Below, in pieces: positions 1-6,430 of a DNA stretch of 6,555 nucleotides. A program made the position numbers and the translations under genes. This DNA comes from Caryophanales bacterium (GTDB lineage: Bacteria > Bacillota_I > Bacilli_A > RFN20 > CAG-826). The first letter of the stretch is position 1. Every line of letters begins with the position of its first letter. The notes beneath the pieces are model-generated. The model searched no databases. It was given only the letters and a program-made list of their open reading frames with translations, and was not told the origin of the DNA. The stretch covers positions 1 through 6,555 of the forward strand of contig JAQYER010000129.1 in assembly GCA_028723545.1 (NCBI GenBank), written 5' to 3'.

Positions 1-605
1 TATGTAATATTATTAGTGAAGAAACTGGGCAACTTTTCAATAGCACAAGAATAGCTAATATATATAAAAACACTACAAGAAGTAAGATAGATAAAGATAC
101 TGTAGAACAATATATAAATTATTTTGTTGATTCATTTATTATAAAAGAAGCAACAAGATTCGACGTTAAAGGAAATAATGAAATCGGTGCTCTTAGAAAA
201 TATTATTTTGTAGATAATGGTCTAAGAAATGCAAGATTGAATTTCGCTTATGAAGACGAAGGACAAATGATTGAAAACATGATATACAATGAATTGATTT
301 ATAATGGTTATACGGTCAATGTCGGGTCTTTTGAAAAAATTGAAAAAGACAAAAATGGAAAAAGCATTAGAAAATGCTATGAAATTGATTTTATTGCCAA
401 AAAGGGATCAAAAAAATATTATATTCAAGCCAGTAACGACATTTCATCATTAGAAACTAAAACAAGAGAAATTAGACCATTTATTGCACTAAATGATTCT
501 TTTCAAAAAATTATCGTTATAAATAGACCACTTGAAGAGTCTATAGATAGCAATGGATTTGTTATCATTGGCATCGCAGATTTTCTTTTAAGATTTATTA
601 AATAA
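1..605 (+). CDS. AAA+ ATPase with DUF4143 C-terminal domain (COG1373 type), 5' end outside the window
   Basis: The frame is open from the first complete codon at position 3 to the TAA at 603-605, giving about 200 C-terminal residues; the start and the P-loop lie upstream of the window. The visible part matches the DUF4143 module that follows the ATPase domain in COG1373 proteins. There is a helical winged-helix-like stretch (about 3-150), then 'KYYFVDNGLRNA' (about 198-233), 'GQMIENMIYNELIYNGY' (about 261-311), and an E-x-D-F-x-A ... YYIQAS strand pair (about 381-434). That last pair resembles a PD-(D/E)XK nuclease-like fold with E/D and Q in the active-site region. These proteins are common, often multicopy, cytoplasmic ATPases in low-GC bacteria and their biochemical role is not well defined. 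A TTG at 237 could be read as a start, but homology extends well upstream of it, so it is internal. The family call is strong; any specific function is not. Confidence 0.9.
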   Translation, partial: CNIISEETGQLFNSTRIANIYKNTTRSKIDKDTVEQYINYFVDSFIIKEATRFDVKGNNEIGALRKYYFVDNGLRNARLNFAYEDEGQMIENMIYNELIYNGYTVNVGSFEKIEKDKNGKSIRKCYEIDFIAKKGSKKYYIQASNDISSLETKTREIRPFIALNDSFQKIIVINRPLEESIDSNGFVIIGIADFLLRFIK

Positions 606-625
606 AATCTAAAAGCTAGGCATGT

Positions 626-664
626 TTAGGTATTAACATATTTACGTAAAAATACACTCCCTAA
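626..664. repeat. Interrupted inverted repeat around a 10-bp perfect palindrome
   Basis: TTTACGTAAA at 641-650 is a perfect 10-bp palindrome. It is flanked by complementary arms TATT (631-634) and AATA (651-654), and more distantly by TTAGG (626-630) and CCTAA (660-664), with unpaired bases between. It sits 20-60 nt after the stop of the DUF4143 ATPase gene. It could be a weak transcript-end structure or a protein-binding site. It lacks a GC-rich stem and a T-tract, so it is not called as an intrinsic terminator. Confidence 0.3.
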
Positions 665-703
665 CGGACTTGATACTTGTGTTTGCGCATATTTTGACCG
701 TTT

Positions 704-741
704 GATAAATATTTTATCAGATAATATTTTGTGATAATATT
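704..741 (+). promoter_or_regulatory. Three GATAA(A)TATT motifs, possible operator upstream of the helicase operon
   Basis: GATAAATATT starts at 704, and GATAATATT occurs twice, at 720-728 and 733-741. The first copy is also the left half of a 6-bp inverted repeat, GATAAA-TAT-TTTATC (704-718). The motifs end 6 nt before the ATG at 748 and overlap the only plausible promoter of that gene, so a protein bound here would be expected to control the two-gene unit. Autoregulation by the putative winged-helix protein encoded directly downstream is an inference. In such AT-rich DNA some repetition is expected by chance. Confidence 0.35.
730..738 (+). promoter_or_regulatory. Candidate extended -10 element (TGTGATAAT)
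   Basis: TGTGATAAT fits an extended -10 box (TG-N-TATAAT) with one mismatch in the hexamer. No good -35 hexamer lies at the usual distance, which is tolerated by extended -10 promoters. Transcription would begin around 745, only a few nucleotides before the ATG at 748, giving an essentially leaderless message. An alternative is TTGATA (702-707) with TATTTT (725-730) at 17-bp spacing, which would leave a leader of about 11 nt. Confidence 0.4.
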
Positions 742-747
742 CTATCT

Positions 748-1896
748 ATGGAAGAAATAAATGGGACTGAACTATTAATAAAAGGCAAGATTCAACGAAT
801 CGCACATTCAAAATGCTTTGTAGTGGATAACATTGATAAATATATATCTAGTGAGTTTGCCTTTCTTTTTCATTTTAATAACATTAATAGTGTTTTAGAA
901 TTTGAAAAATATATTTTTGATAATGAAACATTATTTTTCTCAAATAAAGATAAGACATTAAAAAGCCGATTCTATCGAGAGATAAAACAACTATATGTTA
1001 ATATTCCTAGTTTTATTAATGATAAATTAGGATGGGTTGTGTATTTCGCTTCTCAAATTAAAATAATTAACAAATTAAACGATAATCAATTAAGTACACC
1101 TCTTAGAGTGTATCCAAATATTAAAAGATATTATATTTCAAAGTTTTTAGATAATGAAATTGACACAATCGGATTTTTCAAAAACAAAAAAATATCAGAA
1201 TTAGTAGAAACATATCATTTTTCCAATGCAGAATTGCTTTTATTAAGTGATATTTTATTTTTCAATGGAATTACAGATATCAATTATATTCCTCCTGACT
1301 TCATTTGTGATTTCAAAACGATTGATAAGAAGAGCCCATACATCAAATTTGAAAGACAAAATTATAAAAATATAATTAATGAACTGGATAAATTAGTAAG
1401 TGAAGCTAATCAATTAGCCGATAAAGAAGAAATAAAATCAAAATTATCAGAAATCAATGATGTGGTTACGATTTTAAAAAATAATGGAAAAAAATCAGTA
1501 AGCGATAAAAGTGAAAATACAATTCAATCAATAAACACAAATAAAGCAAAAGCTCGCGAATTATTTTATTTTGATTCAAATATTATTTCTAATATTGAAG
1601 CGAGTGATCCCTGCTCATTGAGTGCTTTAATCAATAGAATAAATGAATCTTATAATAAAAATGTGATTCGTTATTCAAATCTAATTTCATTTTTAATCGA
1701 ACAAGGTTTATATGAAAAAAACACCAATCCGGAAATAAGATATAAATATGTTCCAACTGAAGATGGAAAATTTAATGGAATAGATTTTCAAGAAAAAGAT
1801 AATAGAATGTATATATTATTAAATGAAAAAGCTCAAAGAATAGTGCTATTATCTTTAAAAGATTTTGAACATTCAAAATATAATTCAATTTATTAA
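748..1896 (+). CDS. Unknown protein, putative C-terminal winged-helix domain, partner of the downstream helicase-nuclease
   Basis: This 382-residue protein has no signal peptide or membrane segment and does not match a family I recognise with confidence. Residues 1-205 are a mixed alpha/beta region rich in aromatics and lysine. About 205-265 is a charged, probably coiled-coil or flexible linker (N-E-L-D-K-L-V-S-E-A and similar heptad-like stretches). Residues 285-375 look like a winged-helix domain: the helices 'SLSALINRINESY' and 'IRYSNLISFLIEQGLY' are followed by a wing-like 'YKYVPTEDGKFNGI' (332-345) and a final 'LLNEKAQRIVLLSL' helix. The P-T-x-x-G-K-x-x-G-I pattern recalls KilA-C or antirepressor-type C-termini, but that is only a resemblance. 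The stop is 2 nt from the start of the helicase gene, so the two are almost certainly co-transcribed and translationally coupled. The first ATG of the frame is used; there is no Shine-Dalgarno, and a -10 box lies about 9 nt upstream. A DNA-binding or target-sensing partner is plausible but unproven. Confidence 0.8.
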   Translation: MEEINGTELLIKGKIQRIAHSKCFVVDNIDKYISSEFAFLFHFNNINSVLEFEKYIFDNETLFFSNKDKTLKSRFYREIKQLYVNIPSFINDKLGWVVYFASQIKIINKLNDNQLSTPLRVYPNIKRYYISKFLDNEIDTIGFFKNKKISELVETYHFSNAELLLLSDILFFNGITDINYIPPDFICDFKTIDKKSPYIKFERQNYKNIINELDKLVSEANQLADKEEIKSKLSEINDVVTILKNNGKKSVSDKSENTIQSINTNKAKARELFYFDSNIISNIEASDPCSLSALINRINESYNKNVIRYSNLISFLIEQGLYEKNTNPEIRYKYVPTEDGKFNGIDFQEKDNRMYILLNEKAQRIVLLSLKDFEHSKYNSIY

Positions 1897-1898
1897 AA

Positions 1899-4800
1899 AT
1901 GAAATTATCAGTACCAGAAAACATCTTAAACGCAATTAAAAATGACCAATGGGTTGATATTTCGTATGTGAACAAAAATAAAGAACATACTTCATATAAG
2001 ATTGGAATTAGGGATATTGATCCAAAAAGCGGCTGGATGAAAGTTGATTCATTTAATTATCCGAAATTTGGATTATCGTGTGATCCACTAAGAATAAATT
2101 TTAATAATATTGAACACGCTTCCGCGATTGAACAAAGTTATTATCCAATACCAAATGAACTAAAAGAAAAAATTGAACAAGATTCTGATTTACAAGAATT
2201 ATTAAAAATTAACGAATTAGATAATAATATTTTGAGATATTTATCTGATTGCTATAAAAATGATAATGATCCTTTTATTCGTGATGGTTTTCCAATTAGT
2301 GATATTGATGTAAATGTTTTACTTAAAGATAAAAAAATAACATTAGATAACGATCAATTTCTTTGCCTTTTAAATAATGTTTTCAAAAAGAATTATTATG
2401 ATTCAGAAAGATTATATCGATATTTTACTTTAGCAATTAACCGATTCTCAATTGATATTAATGGTAATCCTTTTGTTGTTGCATATAACGAACTTACTTT
2501 AAATTTTAAAGATAAAACTTTATCGATGAGTAAAAAAGTTAGGTTCAATAAAACTTTTTTAATCAATCAAAATAAATATTCTCTCAGTTCATATTTAGAT
2601 ATCAGTGCGGATGATTTTATTTTAAGTTTTAATGAAAACGAAAGAGAATGTATCGAATCAATTAAATACAATTTCAATCATGGAGAAAAAATTAATACTA
2701 GACCTTTATTGTTTTTACTTCGAACCGAATATCAAAAAGGTGTCGATTTAGCGTTTGAATCAATATATGAAATGCAAATAAACAATAAATTGAATTGGTC
2801 TCTTCGTGCTTTTTTTGGAAATTTAAGAAGTAGCAAGGGAAGTTCAAAAGAACAAAATATTGTCATTTACGACAAAAACAAAATCAATATTGATCAAATG
2901 CGTGTTGTTTATAATGCAATGGTTAATCATGTAACTTATGTTAAAGGTCCACCTGGAACTGGGAAAACCGAAACAATTTTCAATGTCTTATTGTCTAGTT
3001 ACGCAAACAATAACAAAGTTTTAGTGTGTTCAAACAATAACCATCCAATTAATGATATTTATAAGAGAATGCAGCCAACAATTGAAAAAAGATTATTGCT
3101 ACACTCATTTAAAGTCGATTTCCCATTTCCAATTATTAGAATTGGCAATAACGATGAAATTAAAGATACAACCCTTCCATTTTTAAGAAAAATGTTTGAT
3201 TACGCTTCCACATTAAAAAAAGCGAAAATCACTGATGATAAATTAAACACTTATAAAGACAATTTCTTGTTATCTTTTAATCAACTTAAAAAAGCTTTGA
3301 TGGATTATGAATTAAGTAAAGAACTTGAAGAAAAAAATGAAATATTAAATAAAATTAAGACTCTATCTTCCACTGAAGAAATTGTTAGCAAAATAAAATC
3401 ACAAATATCTGATAACTTAGAGGAAATTAAAAATATTGGTAATGTTAATGAAAAATACCAAAATGCTTTAAATAATGTAATATCTGCGAAAGATAATAAC
3501 GATTTTCTTGAATATTTAGAAAAATCATTTTTACTTCGAATAAAGAGGCTTAATAACGATATATTTTCCGATTTAAGTGATATTTTGCAAATTGAAAACC
3601 AAGATGAAGCCGTTCGCAAATTTGGCAAATATCTTTCTGATGATGACAATTTAAAAAGATTAACTGATATTTTCCCAATTGTCGTGTGTACGAATATGTC
3701 TTCATCTAAGCTTGGCTCACCAAAACCAAACATCTTTGATTTATGCATTATGGATGAAGCTGGTCAATGCAATATTGCTGTATCGTTAATTCCAATTGTG
3801 AGGGCGAATAATTTACTATTAGTAGGAGACACAAATCAACTTCAACCAGTTACAGTATTAGACACCGATTTAAATGACTTATTAAGAAATAGATACGGAG
3901 TGAAAAAAGAATATGACTACATTAAAAATAGTATTCTCTCTACAATGCTTAATAAAGACAACAATTCAAAGGTTATTTTATTAAGATATCATTACCGTTG
4001 TGGCAAATTAATCGCTAATTTTTCAAATCAACGCTTCTATGAAAACCAACTGGAATTGTTAAATAAAAATCCAGGAAATCTTTTATATTATAATGTTATT
4101 ACCCATCCAAATCCTTCATTAAAAAACGCCTCTATTCAAGAAGCGAATGAGATTGTAAATATAATCAAAAGAAATAATTTTAAAGATGTTGGAATTGTTA
4201 CTCCTTTTGTTAATCAAGCCGATTTAATTAATCGAAAATTGCAAGAAAACAATATTAAAAATGTTGTGTGTGGAACAATTCACACCCTACAAGGATCAGA
4301 AAAGAAAGTAATTATTATGTCTGCGGCAATATCTTTAAAAACTTCGAGAAAAGTAATGGATTGGCTTAAAAATAATGCTGAATTAATTAATGTTGCCGTA
4401 ACAAGAGCAAAAGACTCTTTCATCTTTGTTGGCGATAAAAAAGCGATTGACATTTTAAACGGAAAAGAAAATTCTGATATTAAAGCATTATCTGATTATA
4501 TTTATGCGAACGGAAAATGTATTTTGCCAAAATCAGAAAAAGTTTTATTCACGGATTTTTCAAATAATTCTGAAAACGAAAGACAATTCTTTGAAACAAT
4601 CAAGCCATATTTTGAAAGAAAAACTAAATCATTCCAAATTGAAAGAAATGTTTTGGTTAAAGACACGTTATCAATTTTGTCTTCTAATGATGAACAGTTA
4701 TTTGGGCAAAAAGAATTTGATGTTGTAATTAAAGCAAAATTATCTAATGTTGGAAAATATGTTCCGATTATTGTTTTTGAAATTAATGGTGGGGAGCATA

Positions 4801-4994
4801 TTGGCTCTAATCGACAAATTGAACTTGATCGACAAAAAAGAAAAATATGCATTGATAACAATATTAATTTAATTATTATTGATAATTCTCAAGTAAAAGA
4901 CTATTCGTTAATTATTGAGACTTTTGAAAAAGTCGTTAAAGACATTGTTAAAGAAGAAGAAAGCCGTCAAATGAATATTTTTGATTCGTTTTAA
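1899..4994 (+). CDS. WYL-like / SF1 (Upf1-like) helicase / DUF2726-like PD-(D/E)XK nuclease fusion
   Basis: This 1031-residue cytoplasmic protein has a complete SF1 helicase core of the AAA_11/AAA_12 (DNA2/NAM7/Upf1) type. Walker A is GPPGTGKT at 350-357, motif Ia about 374-387, Walker B D619-E620-A-G-Q, motif III G643-D644-x-x-Q647-L-x-P650, motif IV L-R-Y-H-Y-R at 695-700, VGIVTPF at 764-770, motif V GTIHTLQGSE at 792-801, and motif VI NVAVTRAK at 831-838 with arginine finger R836. A charged, probably coiled-coil insert (about 440-545) lies between motifs Ia and II. Residues 1-95 have a WYL-like pattern (ILNAIKNDQWVDISY, a second strand set, then FNNIEHASAI); this part is tentative. Residues 890-1010 resemble the DUF2726/Vsr-like nuclease fold: E894, D941, E961-x-N963, H967 and D977-x-x-K980. 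Residues 96-325 are unassigned. The expected activity is ATP-driven movement on, or unwinding of, nucleic acid coupled to cleavage. The start is the ATG 2 nt after the preceding stop. All helicase residues are intact. Defence or repair function is inferred. Confidence 0.92.
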   Translation: MKLSVPENILNAIKNDQWVDISYVNKNKEHTSYKIGIRDIDPKSGWMKVDSFNYPKFGLSCDPLRINFNNIEHASAIEQSYYPIPNELKEKIEQDSDLQELLKINELDNNILRYLSDCYKNDNDPFIRDGFPISDIDVNVLLKDKKITLDNDQFLCLLNNVFKKNYYDSERLYRYFTLAINRFSIDINGNPFVVAYNELTLNFKDKTLSMSKKVRFNKTFLINQNKYSLSSYLDISADDFILSFNENERECIESIKYNFNHGEKINTRPLLFLLRTEYQKGVDLAFESIYEMQINNKLNWSLRAFFGNLRSSKGSSKEQNIVIYDKNKINIDQMRVVYNAMVNHVTYVKGPPGTGKTETIFNVLLSSYANNNKVLVCSNNNHPINDIYKRMQPTIEKRLLLHSFKVDFPFPIIRIGNNDEIKDTTLPFLRKMFDYASTLKKAKITDDKLNTYKDNFLLSFNQLKKALMDYELSKELEEKNEILNKIKTLSSTEEIVSKIKSQISDNLEEIKNIGNVNEKYQNALNNVISAKDNNDFLEYLEKSFLLRIKRLNNDIFSDLSDILQIENQDEAVRKFGKYLSDDDNLKRLTDIFPIVVCTNMSSSKLGSPKPNIFDLCIMDEAGQCNIAVSLIPIVRANNLLLVGDTNQLQPVTVLDTDLNDLLRNRYGVKKEYDYIKNSILSTMLNKDNNSKVILLRYHYRCGKLIANFSNQRFYENQLELLNKNPGNLLYYNVITHPNPSLKNASIQEANEIVNIIKRNNFKDVGIVTPFVNQADLINRKLQENNIKNVVCGTIHTLQGSEKKVIIMSAAISLKTSRKVMDWLKNNAELINVAVTRAKDSFIFVGDKKAIDILNGKENSDIKALSDYIYANGKCILPKSEKVLFTDFSNNSENERQFFETIKPYFERKTKSFQIERNVLVKDTLSILSSNDEQLFGQKEFDVVIKAKLSNVGKYVPIIVFEINGGEHIGSNRQIELDRQKRKICIDNNINLIIIDNSQVKDYSLIIETFEKVVKDIVKEEESRQMNIFDSF

Positions 4995-5017
4995 AATCAT
5001 ATAGAATTTAGTATCGT

Positions 5018-5029
5018 TTTTATATAAAA
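5018..5029 (+). promoter_or_regulatory. Candidate -10 region (TATAAA) within a 12-bp palindrome
   Basis: The 44-nt gap between the helicase stop and the nuclease ATG contains the perfect palindrome TTTTATATAAAA, which includes TATAAA at 5023-5028. As a -10 box this would put the start of transcription around 5035, about 4 nt before the ATG at 5039. No convincing -35 hexamer is present. The nuclease and lipase genes may therefore have their own promoter, or be transcribed by read-through from the helicase gene, since no terminator is seen between them. Confidence 0.4.
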
Positions 5030-5038
5030 TTTCATTAT

Positions 5039-6427
5039 ATGAAAAAATCATTTGTTAAATCGATATCATTATTATTTGTTCTCTCTATTGCGTCTATCCC
5101 AAATCTTAACAAAATAGTTGAAGTAGTCGCTGGTAGTAATGATTTACCGACCACAATTAATTTAAATGATAATACTGAGCAAGAAATTAGAAATTATTAT
5201 TCTTCTTTAACTTCCCTTCCTGAAGATGAGTTAAAAGGGGCAAATTTATTAAAGAACTTAAAGAAAATAATTTCTAAAGAAAATGTTTTTTATGATTATG
5301 GTGGTGGCACGACTGGTGTTGGTGCAATATACATGATTACTGATCGAAATTGGGAAGCATCTCCAGCTTCTTCATTAGATCCAAATTTTGGAAATTATGA
5401 TGCATCAACCAACACAATTTCTAATTATACTTACAAAGAAAACCCATATATATTCCATTATTATGTTGATCGAGATTATCAAAAAGATAATCCAATCAAA
5501 CATAAAGAAGATGGAGCGAGCCGTGTTTCTTTTGATAAAGAGCATATTTGGGCAAAATCGCATGGATTTGGTCTTGAAGGTGATAGTGTGGTGACTGGAG
5601 CCGGAACTGATTTACATCATTTAGTTGCGGCTAATCCAAGCGTAAATTCAGCTGCTCACAATGCTTATTCATATGGGAATGTTTTAGAAAATGCTTATAA
5701 CGCTCCTAATGATTACTTGATAAATAACAAAAGAGGAACACCAAAAAATTCTCATTCACAAGATGAAGTTCAAGTTGTATTTGAACCACAAGACTCTGAT
5801 AAAGGCGATATAGCGAGAGCCTTGTTTTATATGGTTGCAAGATATAACTATATCGGCGATAATTCTCAACCAACAAAAGAAGAACCAAATCTTTCATTAG
5901 TGAATTATATTATCGATTCAAAGTCTGGATTTGATTGTTCTACTACAAAAGAAGCCGCTCCATACGGAATTATTTCTGATATTTATAATTGGAATAAATT
6001 AGACCATCCAGACCAATATGAAATTCATCGTAATAATTTAATATATAACAATTATCAATTTAATCGAAATCCGTTTATTGATTTTCCTCAATGGATTGAA
6101 TTAATTTTTAATGAAGATGGAACTTATTATTCAGGAGAGAAATTCGCTAATCCAAATATTGATGAATTAAATGTTGGAAGTGAATATGTTGAACCTCCTA
6201 CACCTAGCCAAACCGATATTGTTCAATTGATAAGCGATAATTTAGTGTTATTTATAATTGTTATAATTGTTGTTATTATTATATTTATAATCATTATCGT
6301 TTTAGTAAATAAAGGAAAAGCCAAAATTAAAGTTTCTAAAAAAGGAAAAGTAACCGTTAAAATAAATTCATCATCTAAAACAAATAAGAAAAAGAATTCT
6401 ACGAAAAAAACAAATAAGAAAAAATAA
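5039..6427 (+). CDS. Secreted, membrane-anchored endonuclease I family protein (EndA/NucM-type His-Me finger nuclease)
   Basis: The 462-residue product starts with a typical export signal (MKK, then hydrophobic residues about 9-20; cleavage perhaps after A18 or A31). The catalytic domain (about 85-350) carries the endonuclease I signature: FDKEHIWAKSHGF with metal/base residues E168-H169, then GTDLHHLVAANPSVNSAAHN with D191-L-H-H-L and the helix asparagines N203 and N208, one of which should bind the metal. The usual D-R-x-N of the last helix reads A-A-H-N here. Family members cut DNA, and often RNA, without sequence specificity outside the cell. After a linker with a short proline-threonine stretch (PPTPS) comes a transmembrane helix of almost pure I/V/F/L (401-423) and a 39-residue tail with about 20 lysines (424-462). 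With this topology the nuclease would face outward and the basic tail would lie in the cytoplasm. Most family members are shorter and soluble, so the anchor is notable. Likely roles are nucleic-acid scavenging or degradation of external DNA. No Shine-Dalgarno precedes the ATG. Confidence 0.92.
   Translation: MKKSFVKSISLLFVLSIASIPNLNKIVEVVAGSNDLPTTINLNDNTEQEIRNYYSSLTSLPEDELKGANLLKNLKKIISKENVFYDYGGGTTGVGAIYMITDRNWEASPASSLDPNFGNYDASTNTISNYTYKENPYIFHYYVDRDYQKDNPIKHKEDGASRVSFDKEHIWAKSHGFGLEGDSVVTGAGTDLHHLVAANPSVNSAAHNAYSYGNVLENAYNAPNDYLINNKRGTPKNSHSQDEVQVVFEPQDSDKGDIARALFYMVARYNYIGDNSQPTKEEPNLSLVNYIIDSKSGFDCSTTKEAAPYGIISDIYNWNKLDHPDQYEIHRNNLIYNNYQFNRNPFIDFPQWIELIFNEDGTYYSGEKFANPNIDELNVGSEYVEPPTPSQTDIVQLISDNLVLFIIVIIVVIIIFIIIIVLVNKGKAKIKVSKKGKVTVKINSSSKTNKKKNSTKKTNKKK
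6377..6423 (+). repeat. 17-bp direct repeat encoding the lysine-rich nuclease tail
   Basis: AAAACAAATAAGAAAAA occurs at 6377-6393 and again, identically, at 6407-6423, an offset of 30 nt. It encodes the K-T-N-K-K-K motif twice at the extreme C-terminus of the anchored nuclease. The identical DNA suggests a recent duplication or slippage that extended the basic tail. Confidence 0.7.
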
Positions 6428-6430
6428 ATT

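Noticed and set aside
237..605. Short gene starting at TTG 237
   Set aside because: The same frame is open to the left edge and its upstream translation is good DUF4143 sequence, so this TTG is internal to a larger gene.
1..605. Membership of the DUF4143 ATPase in the helicase system
   Set aside because: It is separated by 142 nt with its own regulatory-looking spacer, and this family is very common and scattered in low-GC genomes, so neighbourhood alone is weak evidence.
626..664. Intrinsic terminator for the DUF4143 ATPase gene
   Set aside because: The inverted repeat has an AT-only core, internal mismatches and no following T-run, so a terminator call is not supported.
1772..1975. Minus-strand open frame spanning the junction of the two operon genes
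   Set aside because: It is antisense to both genes with a low-complexity F/L/I-rich product, with no support for expression.
3305..3748. Minus-strand open frame of 147 codons
   Set aside because: It lies wholly inside the helicase gene, antisense to the coiled-coil insert and to the approach to motif II. Its serine/leucine-rich product is typical of a reverse-complement shadow of AT-rich code.
4502..4861. Minus-strand open frame of 119 codons, and a plus-strand frame at 4504-4728
   Set aside because: Both overlap the well-supported nuclease domain of the helicase gene in other frames and have no own start signals or recognisable motifs.
5388..5897. Frames inside the endonuclease I gene (plus 5388-5594, minus 5706-5897)
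   Set aside because: They overlap the conserved catalytic domain in the wrong frame or strand; these are shadows.
748..6427. Mycoplasma-type genetic code (TGA = Trp)
   Set aside because: All tryptophans in four long frames are TGG, the frames are complete under the standard code, and stops are TAA. Nothing here needs TGA reassignment.
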